Shown one piece after another: positions 8,417-15,349 of a DNA stretch of 64,000 bases. This DNA is from Desulfarculaceae bacterium (GTDB lineage: Bacteria > Desulfobacterota > Desulfarculia > Desulfarculales > Desulfarculaceae). Numbering within the stretch: position 1 is the stretch's first letter; each line of letters begins with the position of its first letter. The position numbers and the translations under genes were made by a program. A model generated the notes under the pieces. It had not been told where the DNA came from and made no database searches. It saw nothing but the letters and a program-made list of their open reading frames with translations. The stretch covers positions 18,012 to 82,011 of the forward strand of contig JAIPDO010000013.1 of the NCBI GenBank assembly GCA_021737645.1. Reading direction: 5' to 3'.

Positions 8417-8685
8417 CAATTCTTCCGTTTGTCCTCGGCCTGGTCGATGCGCTCCTGGGAGCGCTCGGTCCGTTTGTACAAAATGTACACGTTGCGGAAA
8501 CCAGCCACGATGCCCACCACCAGGCCTATGAAAAAGCCCCAGGGATGGGTGTCGAAGTACTTGTCGACCAGCCAACCCGCTCCCAGGCCCATGATCGTTG
8601 CCAAAACCATGGATATACCCATGGAGCTGGCACGAGCCAGGATAATCAGGTATTCGCGGGTCGTTTCGCTGATAAACCGGCCCAA
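8416..8685 (-). CDS. atpZ: ATP synthase accessory protein AtpZ/AtpQ
   Basis: 89 residues with two transmembrane helices (SMGISMVLATIMGLGAGW and PWGFFIGLVVGIVAGF) and a charged C-terminal tail, the pattern of the F0F1-ATPase gene-1 family. First gene of the F0 set. The start is TTG at 8685, with GGGAG six bases upstream; no in-frame ATG fits. The promoter must lie in 8686-8977, shared with the divergent PEP-CTERM gene. Confidence 0.82.
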   Translation of the reverse strand: MGRFISETTREYLIILARASSMGISMVLATIMGLGAGWLVDKYFDTHPWGFFIGLVVGIVAGFRNVYILYKRTERSQERIDQAEDKRKN

Positions 8686-8845
8686 ACCGGTCTCCCGCCC
8701 TGCACGCCCCCAGGGGGCTGAGTTTAAATTTTTGCCGCCCTGGTGGAGAGTTACGCCTTTTCACTCCGGGCAGGGAAGCCCCTTTCCCGCAGCCTTTGGC
8801 GGTCAGAACTTGCTAACATGCATTCTCGGGGCAAGTCAACTCTTT

Positions 8846-8858
8846 TTTGTGCCACAAA
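8846..8858. promoter_or_regulatory. Perfect short palindrome between atpZ and the PEP-CTERM gene
   Basis: TTTGTG-C-CACAAA in the divergent intergenic region. It resembles Rex half-sites but with spacing of one instead of six, so it is not a normal Rex operator. A repressor site for either gene is possible; function unknown. Confidence 0.3.
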
Positions 8859-8977
8859 GCGCAATCTCCCCCGGCGGGGCCGGCGAAACCAAAGGTTTGT
8901 TTTTCATGCTGAGAAACTCTACTAAAAATGTTATAAATAAAGAGTACCTACAGTAATTGGATGAAGGAGAAGATTTA

Positions 8978-9748
8978 ATGCCACGCGTTCCTGCCCTGGT
9001 CCGCTTAGTGGCGCCGCTGTTGCTGGCCCTGCTTTTGCTGGCGCCCGTGGGCGCCGCCGCCTCTTCATTCACCTTTGGAGGGGACAACTACTTCAAGGTG
9101 CAAAGCAAGGGCAAGGTGGACCCGTATCAGGCCCCGGTAACCGGCACCTCGCTGGGCAGCGGCGACCTGCTCATGAATTACTACGTAGGGTTGTTCAACT
9201 TCAATCTGTACGACGCCATAGGCACCAGCAAGCCCACCGTGGGGCAGACCTTCGATGGCCTGGATTACAGCATCTCCGATCAAAAATCGGTGTTGGACAC
9301 CAACTTCTACGTGACCTCGGACTATTTCAGGAAGCAGGGGCCGGACAAGAGGCACGTGCCGGATTCCTGGGAAATGGCCGGCAGCCTGGTGATCACCTCG
9401 GTGAGCTTTGACAACGACTACCAGATCACCCTCAATGGTTATTTGAACAACCTGGCTTTCAACGACTCCACCGGTTCGGCCATTCTGCAAGATCTCCGGG
9501 GAAGCGACACGGTGGACTTCCTGCTCACCGTCAGCGCCAGCGACAAGACCTCGGGCAAGTTCATCCCGGTGCTCAGCTCCAAGAACAGCTCCACCTGGGC
9601 CGCTATGTCCGGCACCATCAGCGGCGGCAGCGGCCCCACTCCCGTGGGGGGAGCCCCGGAGCCGGCCACCTTGCTCCTAATGGCAGGGCCCCTGGCCGGG
9701 ATGGCCGCCTGGCGCAGACGCCGCCGCAAGAAGGCCGCCCGGGCCTGA
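8978..9748 (+). CDS. PEP-CTERM sorting-domain exported protein
   Basis: 256 residues from ATG 8978, with GGAG eight bases upstream. N-terminal signal peptide with a long Leu/Ala core ending VGAAAS. The body is beta-rich and Ser/Gly/Asp-rich without a domain I recognise. The C-terminus is a textbook PEP-CTERM tripartite signal: GAPEPATL, a hydrophobic segment LLMAGPLAGMAAW, then RRRRRKK. Such proteins are cleaved by an exosortase and sent to the surface or exopolysaccharide. No exosortase is in the window. The gene is divergent from the atp genes and ends at a strong terminator. Confidence 0.9.
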   Translation: MPRVPALVRLVAPLLLALLLLAPVGAAASSFTFGGDNYFKVQSKGKVDPYQAPVTGTSLGSGDLLMNYYVGLFNFNLYDAIGTSKPTVGQTFDGLDYSISDQKSVLDTNFYVTSDYFRKQGPDKRHVPDSWEMAGSLVITSVSFDNDYQITLNGYLNNLAFNDSTGSAILQDLRGSDTVDFLLTVSASDKTSGKFIPVLSSKNSSTWAAMSGTISGGSGPTPVGGAPEPATLLLMAGPLAGMAAWRRRRRKKAARA

Positions 9749-9773
9749 GCCTCTCCACCAAGCCGACATCCCA

Positions 9774-9800
9774 GCCCCCGCCCTCCGGCGGGGGCTTTTT
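9774..9800 (+). terminator. Rho-independent terminator after the PEP-CTERM gene
   Basis: GCCCCCGCC (9774-9782) and GGCGGGGGC (9787-9795) form a 9-bp stem with a four-base loop, followed by five Ts. Confidence 0.88.
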
Positions 9801-9894
9801 CATGGCCCTTGCAGTCCAGGGCCCGGCAATGGACAATGGGGGCCATGAACCATGGGGCCGCCCGGCACGCCGGGCGGGAATGGCCGAGGCGAAT

Positions 9895-10494
9895 ATGCGA
9901 AGCAAAAACATTTTAAGGGCCCTGACCCTGCTGCTGCTGGCGCTAACCCTGGGGATGGGGGCCGCCTGGCCCGCGGCCGCCGAGCCCACCCCGGAGGCCC
10001 TGGAGCTGGCCCGGCGGCTGGTGCGGCTCAAGCCGCTGGACTACAGGACCATCGCCCAGATCATGGAGATCGACTGCCTGCAGGGCATGGCCGGCAGCAA
10101 GATGGGCCGCCGCCTGGACCTGGATGAGACTAAAAAGTATTGCCAGGTGGTGGGCGATGTGTTTTGGTTCCAGATCAAGGATCAGGTCAACGAGGCCATG
10201 GCCCAGTCCTATGCCCACTACCTGACCCAGCGGGAGCTGGAGGTGATCATCGAGGGTCTGATCGCCGAGCGCCGGGGACGGGCCTCCAAGTACCCGCCCC
10301 AGGAAACCAAGACCGTGGTGGGCCAGCTTCGCCGGGTGGACCCTGGCATCAAGGCCGAGACGTCTTGGCAAATCAAGCAGATCACCCGCCGCTGGCAGGA
10401 AAGATTCGCCCTGGACTCCTATTTCAAGAAACAGTTCCGTGAACAGGTTCTGGAGAAGTTGCCCTGGAAGATCCGCAGCAAACTGGCCTACTAG
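9895..10494 (+). CDS. Secreted protein of unknown function
   Basis: 199 residues from ATG 9895, which has GAGG five bases upstream; ATG 9880 is an alternative. A signal peptide (about 1-28, ending WPAAAE) precedes a helical, charged, soluble region. Two Cys are visible (in IDCLQG and KYCQVV), which could pair in the periplasm. I do not recognise the domain; the length and helical make-up recall DUF2059-like periplasmic proteins, but no diagnostic motif supports that. It ends 14 bases before the SGNH hydrolase gene, so the two are probably cotranscribed. Confidence 0.75.
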   Translation: MRSKNILRALTLLLLALTLGMGAAWPAAAEPTPEALELARRLVRLKPLDYRTIAQIMEIDCLQGMAGSKMGRRLDLDETKKYCQVVGDVFWFQIKDQVNEAMAQSYAHYLTQRELEVIIEGLIAERRGRASKYPPQETKTVVGQLRRVDPGIKAETSWQIKQITRRWQERFALDSYFKKQFREQVLEKLPWKIRSKLAY

Positions 10495-10508
10495 ACTCCG
10501 ACGGCTCC

Positions 10509-11240
10509 ATGGACGCCAGGCGCACGGGCCTGGGCCTGGCCGGTGGGTTGGTGGCCTTGGGCCTGTCGCCGCTCATGCTGGCCCAGGGCCTGTATGTCCG
10601 ACGCACCGTGCCCACCCTTCCCGAACCCGAGGGGCCGCGCCAGGGCGAGCTGGGCCAAGGCCCGGAGCTCAGGGTGCTCATAGTGGGCGACTCCTCGGCC
10701 GCCGGGGTGGGGGCCGAATACCAGGAGCAGGCCCTTAGCGGACGCCTGGCCGAGGCTCTGGCCCGCGACTTCCGAGTGAGCTGGCTCTTGGTTGCCCAGA
10801 GCGGGTTCACCACCCAGGAGGTGATTGATCACCTGCAAGTGGTCACCCCCCAGGTCTGGGACGTGGCCCTGAGCGTCACCGGGGTCAACGACGCCACCTC
10901 TGGCTGCCGCCCCAAGGCTTTTCTCGCCCGGCAAAAGCGCCTGGTGACGCTGCTGCGCCACCGCTTCCAAGTAAAGCGGGTGGTGCTCTCGGGCCTGCCG
11001 CCCATGCACCGCTTCCCCTCACTGCCCCAGCCCCTGCGCTGGTACCTGGGCGCCCGGGCCCAGGCCCTGGACGCCGCCCTGGAGCGCTGGGCCGGGCTGC
11101 AACCGGTGTGCGACTACCTGCCCCTCAATTTCGATATGGACGTGGAAGACATGGCCGACGACGGCTTCCACCCCGGCCCCAAGGTCTACGAGCAGTGGGG
11201 ACAGGCCGTGGCCGAGGTTATCAAGGCCAAGATGGCCTAA
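10509..11240 (+). CDS. SGNH/GDSL-family hydrolase
   Basis: 243 residues with an N-terminal hydrophobic anchor or uncleaved signal (about 5-30). SGNH blocks are in order: IVGDSSAAG with the nucleophile Ser, GVND with the oxyanion-hole Asn near residue 125, and DGFHPGP near 220 with the catalytic Asp and His. The family covers esterases, lipases and carbohydrate deacetylases; the substrate cannot be told. It closely follows the secreted 199-residue protein, so both may act in the cell envelope. Confidence 0.88.
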   Translation: MDARRTGLGLAGGLVALGLSPLMLAQGLYVRRTVPTLPEPEGPRQGELGQGPELRVLIVGDSSAAGVGAEYQEQALSGRLAEALARDFRVSWLLVAQSGFTTQEVIDHLQVVTPQVWDVALSVTGVNDATSGCRPKAFLARQKRLVTLLRHRFQVKRVVLSGLPPMHRFPSLPQPLRWYLGARAQALDAALERWAGLQPVCDYLPLNFDMDVEDMADDGFHPGPKVYEQWGQAVAEVIKAKMA

Positions 11241-11285
11241 CGCCCCGTTAAGCCAGACCGTTCCGCCATCACAATTCTAACAATT

Positions 11286-11323
11286 GCGTAGGTTGGTTAG
11301 AGGGCGCAGCCCGAAACCCAACG
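11286..11323 (+). repeat. Dispersed repeat family A, copy 1
   Basis: Begins GCGTAGGTTGG and ends GAAACCCAAC; GTTGG and CCAAC arms are inverted. An inverted partial copy (GTTGGGTTTCGCTTCGC) follows at about 11337-11355. Further copies are at 11641-11680 and 24959-24993. The gap 11241-11750 has no gene. Confidence 0.8.
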
Positions 11324-11410
11324 ATTCATTAAGGGATGTTGGGTTTCGCTTCGCTAATGCTGGACAGGTTGGCGGTGGGCGGGGCCTACCCTTTCAGCAA
11401 ATAGCGATTT

Positions 11411-11632
11411 GTCATTGCGAGGAGCGGCGGAGGGGGAGGTTGGTAAGGAAAAGGCGGCTCTCCCGCCGCGACGTGGCAAACTTCCGTTTCCCTCGTCATG
11501 CCTTTGCATAAGGACCATCCCAACCGCCCCCCACGCCCCAACCTCTCCCGCCTGGGGTAAAGCGAAGATCGCCACGTCGCATCTCTACCGAGATGCTCCT
11601 CGCGATGACGGCTATCGTTGGATTGGCCTAAT
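11411..11632 (+). repeat. Dispersed repeat family B, copy 1, with terminal inverted repeats
   Basis: Starts TCATTGCGAGGAGC and, near 11594-11607, contains GCTCCTCGCGATGA, the reverse complement with one mismatch. The inner segment from 11487 (CCTCGTCATGCCTTTGC ... CGAAGATCGCCAC ... GATGACGGCTAT) matches 24999-25146 over about 145 bases. No transposase is encoded, so a MITE-like or REP-like non-autonomous element is likely. Confidence 0.75.
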
Positions 11633-11640
11633 CCGGAATC

Positions 11641-11680
11641 GTGTAGGTTGGTTTGAGGGCATAGCCCGAAGCCCAACAAT
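11641..11680 (+). repeat. Dispersed repeat family A, copy 2
   Basis: GTGTAGGTTGG ... GAAGCCCAACAA, the same pattern as 11286-11323, so the family B element lies between two family A copies in direct orientation. Confidence 0.75.
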
Positions 11681-11750
11681 TCCCTAAACGATGTTGTGTT
11701 TGGTATTGTTTAACCTAGCCAATACCACTTTAGGCTATAGGGGCATAATA

Positions 11751-12494
11751 ATGAATTTTTTGGAGTATCTCGGAACAGAAGAACAAAATATGTTGACGAG
11801 TCTTATCAATTTCAAGGCTGATTTCGATTTATTCTATGAGTTAGATGGTATTTATCAAGCTCCAATAAGTAGCTTTCTAGGCACAGAGGGCGAAGAGTTG
11901 GTGCCTACATTGTACTTATTTGTCCATTTCCATTTATATTTCACTACCTCTTGCCTGTTGCGCTCTCACTTATCAGAAGCGTTGGTTTCCTTAAGAAAGG
12001 CAATTGACGCAGGTTTAACTGCTTACGCTATATTACTTGATCCAGGTAAGGCCGAAGCTTATGTAAATAGGGACAAATTTTTTTTGCACATCAAGGCCAA
12101 TGTGCAAACTGCGATAACAAAGGATGCTGCTGCTTACCCACTAGCACAAAATTTAATACAAATACATGATATGTGCAGCCAATATGGCTCTCACTCAGAC
12201 GTAGACTCTTTTTTACACAGGCTAGAAACAAAGGGTGAAGACAGTAGTGATAGGTATGAGTTGTTTTTACATTATTTTCAATTCCCCAAAGGCGGATCAG
12301 AAGAATATCGGTTTTATTTCTTGTCCGTCCTGCAGGCGTTTTTATTGATTTTTCTCATTTTTAAGATTTTCTTCAGTCAAAAACTGCGAATTATTGATCC
12401 TGTATGGGAACAGCGGATAGCCAAACTTGGCACCTACCTTGATCGTGAAAGGCAGCAGGCATACGAAAAGTTCACCAAATCTACTGATGATTAA
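11751..12494 (+). CDS. AT-rich orphan protein of unknown function
   Basis: 247 residues from ATG 11751, with AGGGG eight bases upstream. Predicted mostly helical, with a segment RSHLSEALVSLRKAIDAGL that resembles HEPN-like or DUF5677-like helices, and one hydrophobic stretch (SVLQAFLLIFLIFKIFF) near residue 205 that may be a membrane anchor. No catalytic motif is evident. Base composition is much lower in GC than flanking genes and it sits between repeats and a poly-C tract, so it is probably acquired. A phage-defence or stress role is only a possibility. Confidence 0.65.
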   Translation: MNFLEYLGTEEQNMLTSLINFKADFDLFYELDGIYQAPISSFLGTEGEELVPTLYLFVHFHLYFTTSCLLRSHLSEALVSLRKAIDAGLTAYAILLDPGKAEAYVNRDKFFLHIKANVQTAITKDAAAYPLAQNLIQIHDMCSQYGSHSDVDSFLHRLETKGEDSSDRYELFLHYFQFPKGGSEEYRFYFLSVLQAFLLIFLIFKIFFSQKLRIIDPVWEQRIAKLGTYLDRERQQAYEKFTKSTDD

Positions 12495-12552
12495 TTGATT
12501 ACTGGCGTTACCCCCCCCAATCCCCCACCCCCCCCCTCCCTACATTTTTGTG

Positions 12553-12582
12553 TTGACACTCCCGCCTGGGCGCTGGTATACG
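12553..12582 (+). promoter_or_regulatory. Sigma-70 promoter of the trp leader
   Basis: TTGACA at 12553-12558, an 18-base spacer and TATACG at 12577-12582. The -10 lies inside GGTATACGGTATACAA, where GTATAC occurs twice as a near-palindrome; a repressor could bind there. Confidence 0.72.
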
Positions 12583-12606
12583 GTATACAATCTTTAGGAG
12601 CGTAGC

Positions 12607-12687
12607 ATGCATAAGACTCACCCCGGCCTCATGAATCTAGCTTGGTGGCGCTGGCAGCCGCCGGGTAGGGGTGGGTCCGCGCTCTGA
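12607..12687 (+). CDS. trpL: trp leader peptide with three Trp codons
   Basis: A 26-residue reading frame from ATG 12607 to TGA 12685-12687, with AGGAG six bases upstream. Residues 13-16 are Trp-Trp-Arg-Trp (TGG TGG CGC TGG at 12643-12654). Trp is rare, so three in four codons, located between a promoter and a terminator and ahead of tryptophan synthase, is the signature of a trp attenuation leader. Stalling at these codons in low Trp would leave the downstream antiterminator free. Confidence 0.88.
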   Translation: MHKTHPGLMNLAWWRWQPPGRGGSAL

Positions 12688-12738
12688 AGCACACAGCTTG
12701 CAGCCGCGCCGCGGGCCCCAGGGCCCGCGGCTCTTTTT
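12673..12738 (+). promoter_or_regulatory. trp transcription attenuator (antiterminator and terminator)
   Basis: Terminator: GCCGCGGGCCC (12708-12718) pairs with GGGCCCGCGGC (12721-12731), then TCTTTTT. Antiterminator: GGGTCCGCG (12673-12681, inside the end of the leader reading frame) pairs over nine positions, one of them G-U, with CGCGGGCCC (12710-12718), the left arm of the terminator. The two structures are mutually exclusive. A ribosome finishing the leader peptide would cover 12673-12681 and allow termination. Confidence 0.85.
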
Positions 12739-12791
12739 AGGCCAAGATTTCACGGTAATAGATAGCCCATTAAGCAAGGAGAGACTTAATC

Positions 12792-14159
12792 ATGGAGCAG
12801 GTCAAGGTTCTTCTCAACGAGAGCGAGATGCCGCGCCAGTGGTACAACGTCCAGGCGGACTTGCCCACGCCCCTGGCCCCGCCCTTCCACCCGGCCACCA
12901 TGGAGATCGCCACCCCGGAGCAGATGAACGTCATCTTCCCCATGTCGCTGCTGGAGCAGGAGATGAGCCCCCAGGACTACTGGGACATCCCCGACGAGGT
13001 GATGCAGGTCTTGGCTCTCTGGCGCCCCACCCCCTTGCAGCGGGCCATCCGTTTGGAAAAGGCCCTGGGCACCCCGGCGCGCATCTACTTTAAGAACGAG
13101 TCGGTGTCCCCGGCGGGCTCCCACAAGCCCAACACCGCCGTGGCCCAGGCCTACTACAACAAACAGGCGGGCATCAAGCGCATCGCCACCGAGACCGGCG
13201 CCGGCCAGTGGGGCAGCGCCATGAGCCTGGCCTGCGGTATGTTCGGCCTGGACTGCACCGTGTACATGGTGCGGGTGAGCTTCGACCAAAAGCCCTACCG
13301 CAAGTCCATCATCAACACCTGGGGCGCCGAGATCTTCGCCAGCCCCAGCGAGCAGACCAACTCCGGGCGCGCCGCCCTGGCCGAAAACCCGGACCACCCC
13401 GGCTCCCTGGGCCTGGCTATTTCCGAGGCGGTGGAAGACGCGGCCATGCGCGACGACACCAACTACGCCTTGGGCTCGGTGCTCAACCATGTGTGCCTGC
13501 ACCAGACCATCATCGGCGAGGAAGCCATCCGCCAGATGAACAAGATCGGCGAGAAGCCCGATGTGGTCATCGGCTGCATCGGCGGCGGCTCCAACTTCGC
13601 GGGCATCTCCTTCCCCTACGTGCGCGAAAAGATCAAGGGCATGGACGTACGCATCCTGGCGGTGGAGCCCGCCTCCTGCCCCACGGTGACCAAGGGCACC
13701 TACGCCTACGACTACGGCGACACCGCCCACTTGGCCCCCATCGTGCTGATGCACACCCTGGGTCACACCTTCGTGCCCCCGGGCATCCACGCGGGCGGCC
13801 TGCGCTACCACGGCATGAGCCCGCTGGTCAGCCGCCTGGCCGAGGACAAGCTCATCGAGGCCATCGCGGTGCCCCAGCTGGAGTGCTTCGAGGCGGGCCT
13901 GCTGTTCGCGCGCACCGAGGGCATCGTGCCCGCGCCGGAGTCCACCCACGCCATCCGCGGCGCGGTGATCGAGGCCATGAAGGCCAAAGAAGAGGGCAAG
14001 GAGCGGGTGATCCTGTTCAACCTGTCGGGCCACGGCCACTTTGACATGAGCGCCTACGACGCCTACCTGGCCGGTCAGTTGGACAACTACGAATATCCCC
14101 AGGCCATGGTGGACGAGGCCCTTAGCAAGCTGCCCAAGGTGACTCTGCCGGAAATGTAG
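12792..14159 (+). CDS. trpB: Tryptophan synthase beta chain, TrpB2-type
   Basis: 455-residue PLP enzyme that joins indole and L-serine to make tryptophan. The length and N-terminus (about 60 residues longer than TrpB1) fit the TrpB2 group, which is often encoded apart from trpA and can act without it. PLP Lys112 lies in [17 protein letters not shown] follows near 134 and the phosphate-binding loop GCIGGGSNF near 265. Start ATG 12792 has AAGGAGAG upstream. The gene stands alone, preceded by the trp leader and attenuator and followed by a terminator, so it is a one-gene Trp-responsive unit. Its likely job is indole capture or extra Trp synthesis. Confidence 0.94.
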   Translation: MEQVKVLLNESEMPRQWYNVQADLPTPLAPPFHPATMEIATPEQMNVIFPMSLLEQEMSPQDYWDIPDEVMQVLALWRPTPLQRAIRLEKALGTPARIYFKNESVSPAGSHKPNTAVAQAYYNKQAGIKRIATETGAGQWGSAMSLACGMFGLDCTVYMVRVSFDQKPYRKSIINTWGAEIFASPSEQTNSGRAALAENPDHPGSLGLAISEAVEDAAMRDDTNYALGSVLNHVCLHQTIIGEEAIRQMNKIGEKPDVVIGCIGGGSNFAGISFPYVREKIKGMDVRILAVEPASCPTVTKGTYAYDYGDTAHLAPIVLMHTLGHTFVPPGIHAGGLRYHGMSPLVSRLAEDKLIEAIAVPQLECFEAGLLFARTEGIVPAPESTHAIRGAVIEAMKAKEEGKERVILFNLSGHGHFDMSAYDAYLAGQLDNYEYPQAMVDEALSKLPKVTLPEM

Positions 14160-14221
14160 TTCGCCGATACGGGGCTCTGCCTGCCCCGCGGCGTTTGGTT
14201 CTGTGTTCCTCCGCGTAGGGT

Positions 14222-14256
14222 GGGGCCTCCGGTATGAGCCGGAGGCCCCCTTTTTT
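14222..14256 (+). terminator. Rho-independent terminator after trpB
   Basis: GGGGCCTCCGG (14222-14232) and CCGGAGGCCCC (14239-14249) form an 11-bp stem with loop TATGAG, followed by six Ts at 14251-14256. Confidence 0.92.
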
Positions 14257-14407
14257 CGCTGGAGACGCGCGGTGGATCGAGTTTGGTATAAGTAGAGCTA
14301 AAATGGTTGCAGTGAGGGGGGTATCAGGGATAGTAATGAACACCATAAAAAAATATAGCTGTCGCCTGTAGTGATGTTCTTGGCGCCTTGGACCAGCGGG
14401 GAGGCAT

Positions 14408-15349
14408 ATGAGCAATTGGGAGGGAGAGCAATTGATGGCCGGCCAATACTTTATCGACAAGTTGGTGGAATTGTGTCCCGACGGCATCATCGGGGTCAAT
14501 CGCGAAGGCACCGTCATCATCTTCAACGAGGCCGCTGAAAGGCTATTCAAGCGTGATGACCAGGATGTGCTGGGCAAGCTGCACATCACCGACATCTACC
14601 AACCGCCCGATGTGGCCCGTCAGATCAAAAAACTGCTCTACGACCAGCAACACGGCGGCGAGGGGCGTCTGGACGAAGTCGAGGTGGAGGTGGTCAACGC
14701 GGCGGGTGATACCGTGCCCATCCGGCTCTCAGCCGCCCTACTGGTGGAAAACGGCGAGGAGGTTGGCAGCGTCGGCTTTTTCCACGACCTCACCGCCCGC
14801 AAGGAGCTGGAGGATGAGCTGCTGCGCCGCTCCATCACCGACAGTCTCACCGGGCTGTCCAACCGCCGCCACTTTCACGATATCCTTAGCAATGAGGCCC
14901 AGCGCAGCCAGAGATACGGCCGGCCCCTGACCCTGGCCATGATGGATCTGGACGGCTTCAAACCCTTCAACGACACCTACGGCCACCATGAGGGCGACAA
15001 CATCCTGCGCCTGCTCAGCGACACCATGCGCGGTAGTTTGCGGAATCTGGACCACGCCTTCCGCGTGGGCGGGGACGAGTTCGCTTTCGTGCTGGTGGAA
15101 ACCGACCTGGAGCAGGGGATAATGGCGGCGGAGCGCTTCCGCCAGGCCTTCAACAAGGCTTGGCCCTCCAAGATGGGCTACCTGGGCACCAAGCTGCGCC
15201 CGGTCACCCTGAGTGTGGGCCTGGCCCAGCTCGGCGACGGGGAAAAGCCCGACAAGCTGACCATGCGGGCCGACCTGGCCATGTACGAAGCCAAAAAAGA
15301 CGGCGGCGACCGCGCGGTAAAGGCCCGGACGCAGATAAAGCAGGACTAG
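14408..15349 (+). CDS. PAS-GGDEF diguanylate cyclase
   Basis: 313 residues. A PAS domain (about 15-130; LCPDGIIGVNREGTVIIFNEAAERLF) is joined to a GGDEF domain (about 145-305) with an intact active site RVGGDEF. RNLD lies five residues upstream of GGDEF, fitting the allosteric I-site RxxD for product inhibition. It should make c-di-GMP in the cytoplasm in response to a PAS ligand or partner. ATG 14408 is close to GGGGAGG; ATG 14435 (MAGQYF) with GGGAG about eight bases upstream is an equally good start. Its stop abuts the stop of the convergent gene with no gap. Confidence 0.93.
   Translation: MSNWEGEQLMAGQYFIDKLVELCPDGIIGVNREGTVIIFNEAAERLFKRDDQDVLGKLHITDIYQPPDVARQIKKLLYDQQHGGEGRLDEVEVEVVNAAGDTVPIRLSAALLVENGEEVGSVGFFHDLTARKELEDELLRRSITDSLTGLSNRRHFHDILSNEAQRSQRYGRPLTLAMMDLDGFKPFNDTYGHHEGDNILRLLSDTMRGSLRNLDHAFRVGGDEFAFVLVETDLEQGIMAAERFRQAFNKAWPSKMGYLGTKLRPVTLSVGLAQLGDGEKPDKLTMRADLAMYEAKKDGGDRAVKARTQIKQD

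Noticed and set aside
11241..11750. CRISPR or tRNA genes in the repeat-rich gaps (also 24.8-25.2 and 32.2-32.5 kb)
   Set aside because: Repeats are not regularly spaced and differ between copies; no cloverleaf or CCA end found.
12584..12589. TATACA as -10 of the trp leader promoter
   Set aside because: Spacing to TTGACA would be 25 bases; TATACG at 12577 has 18.
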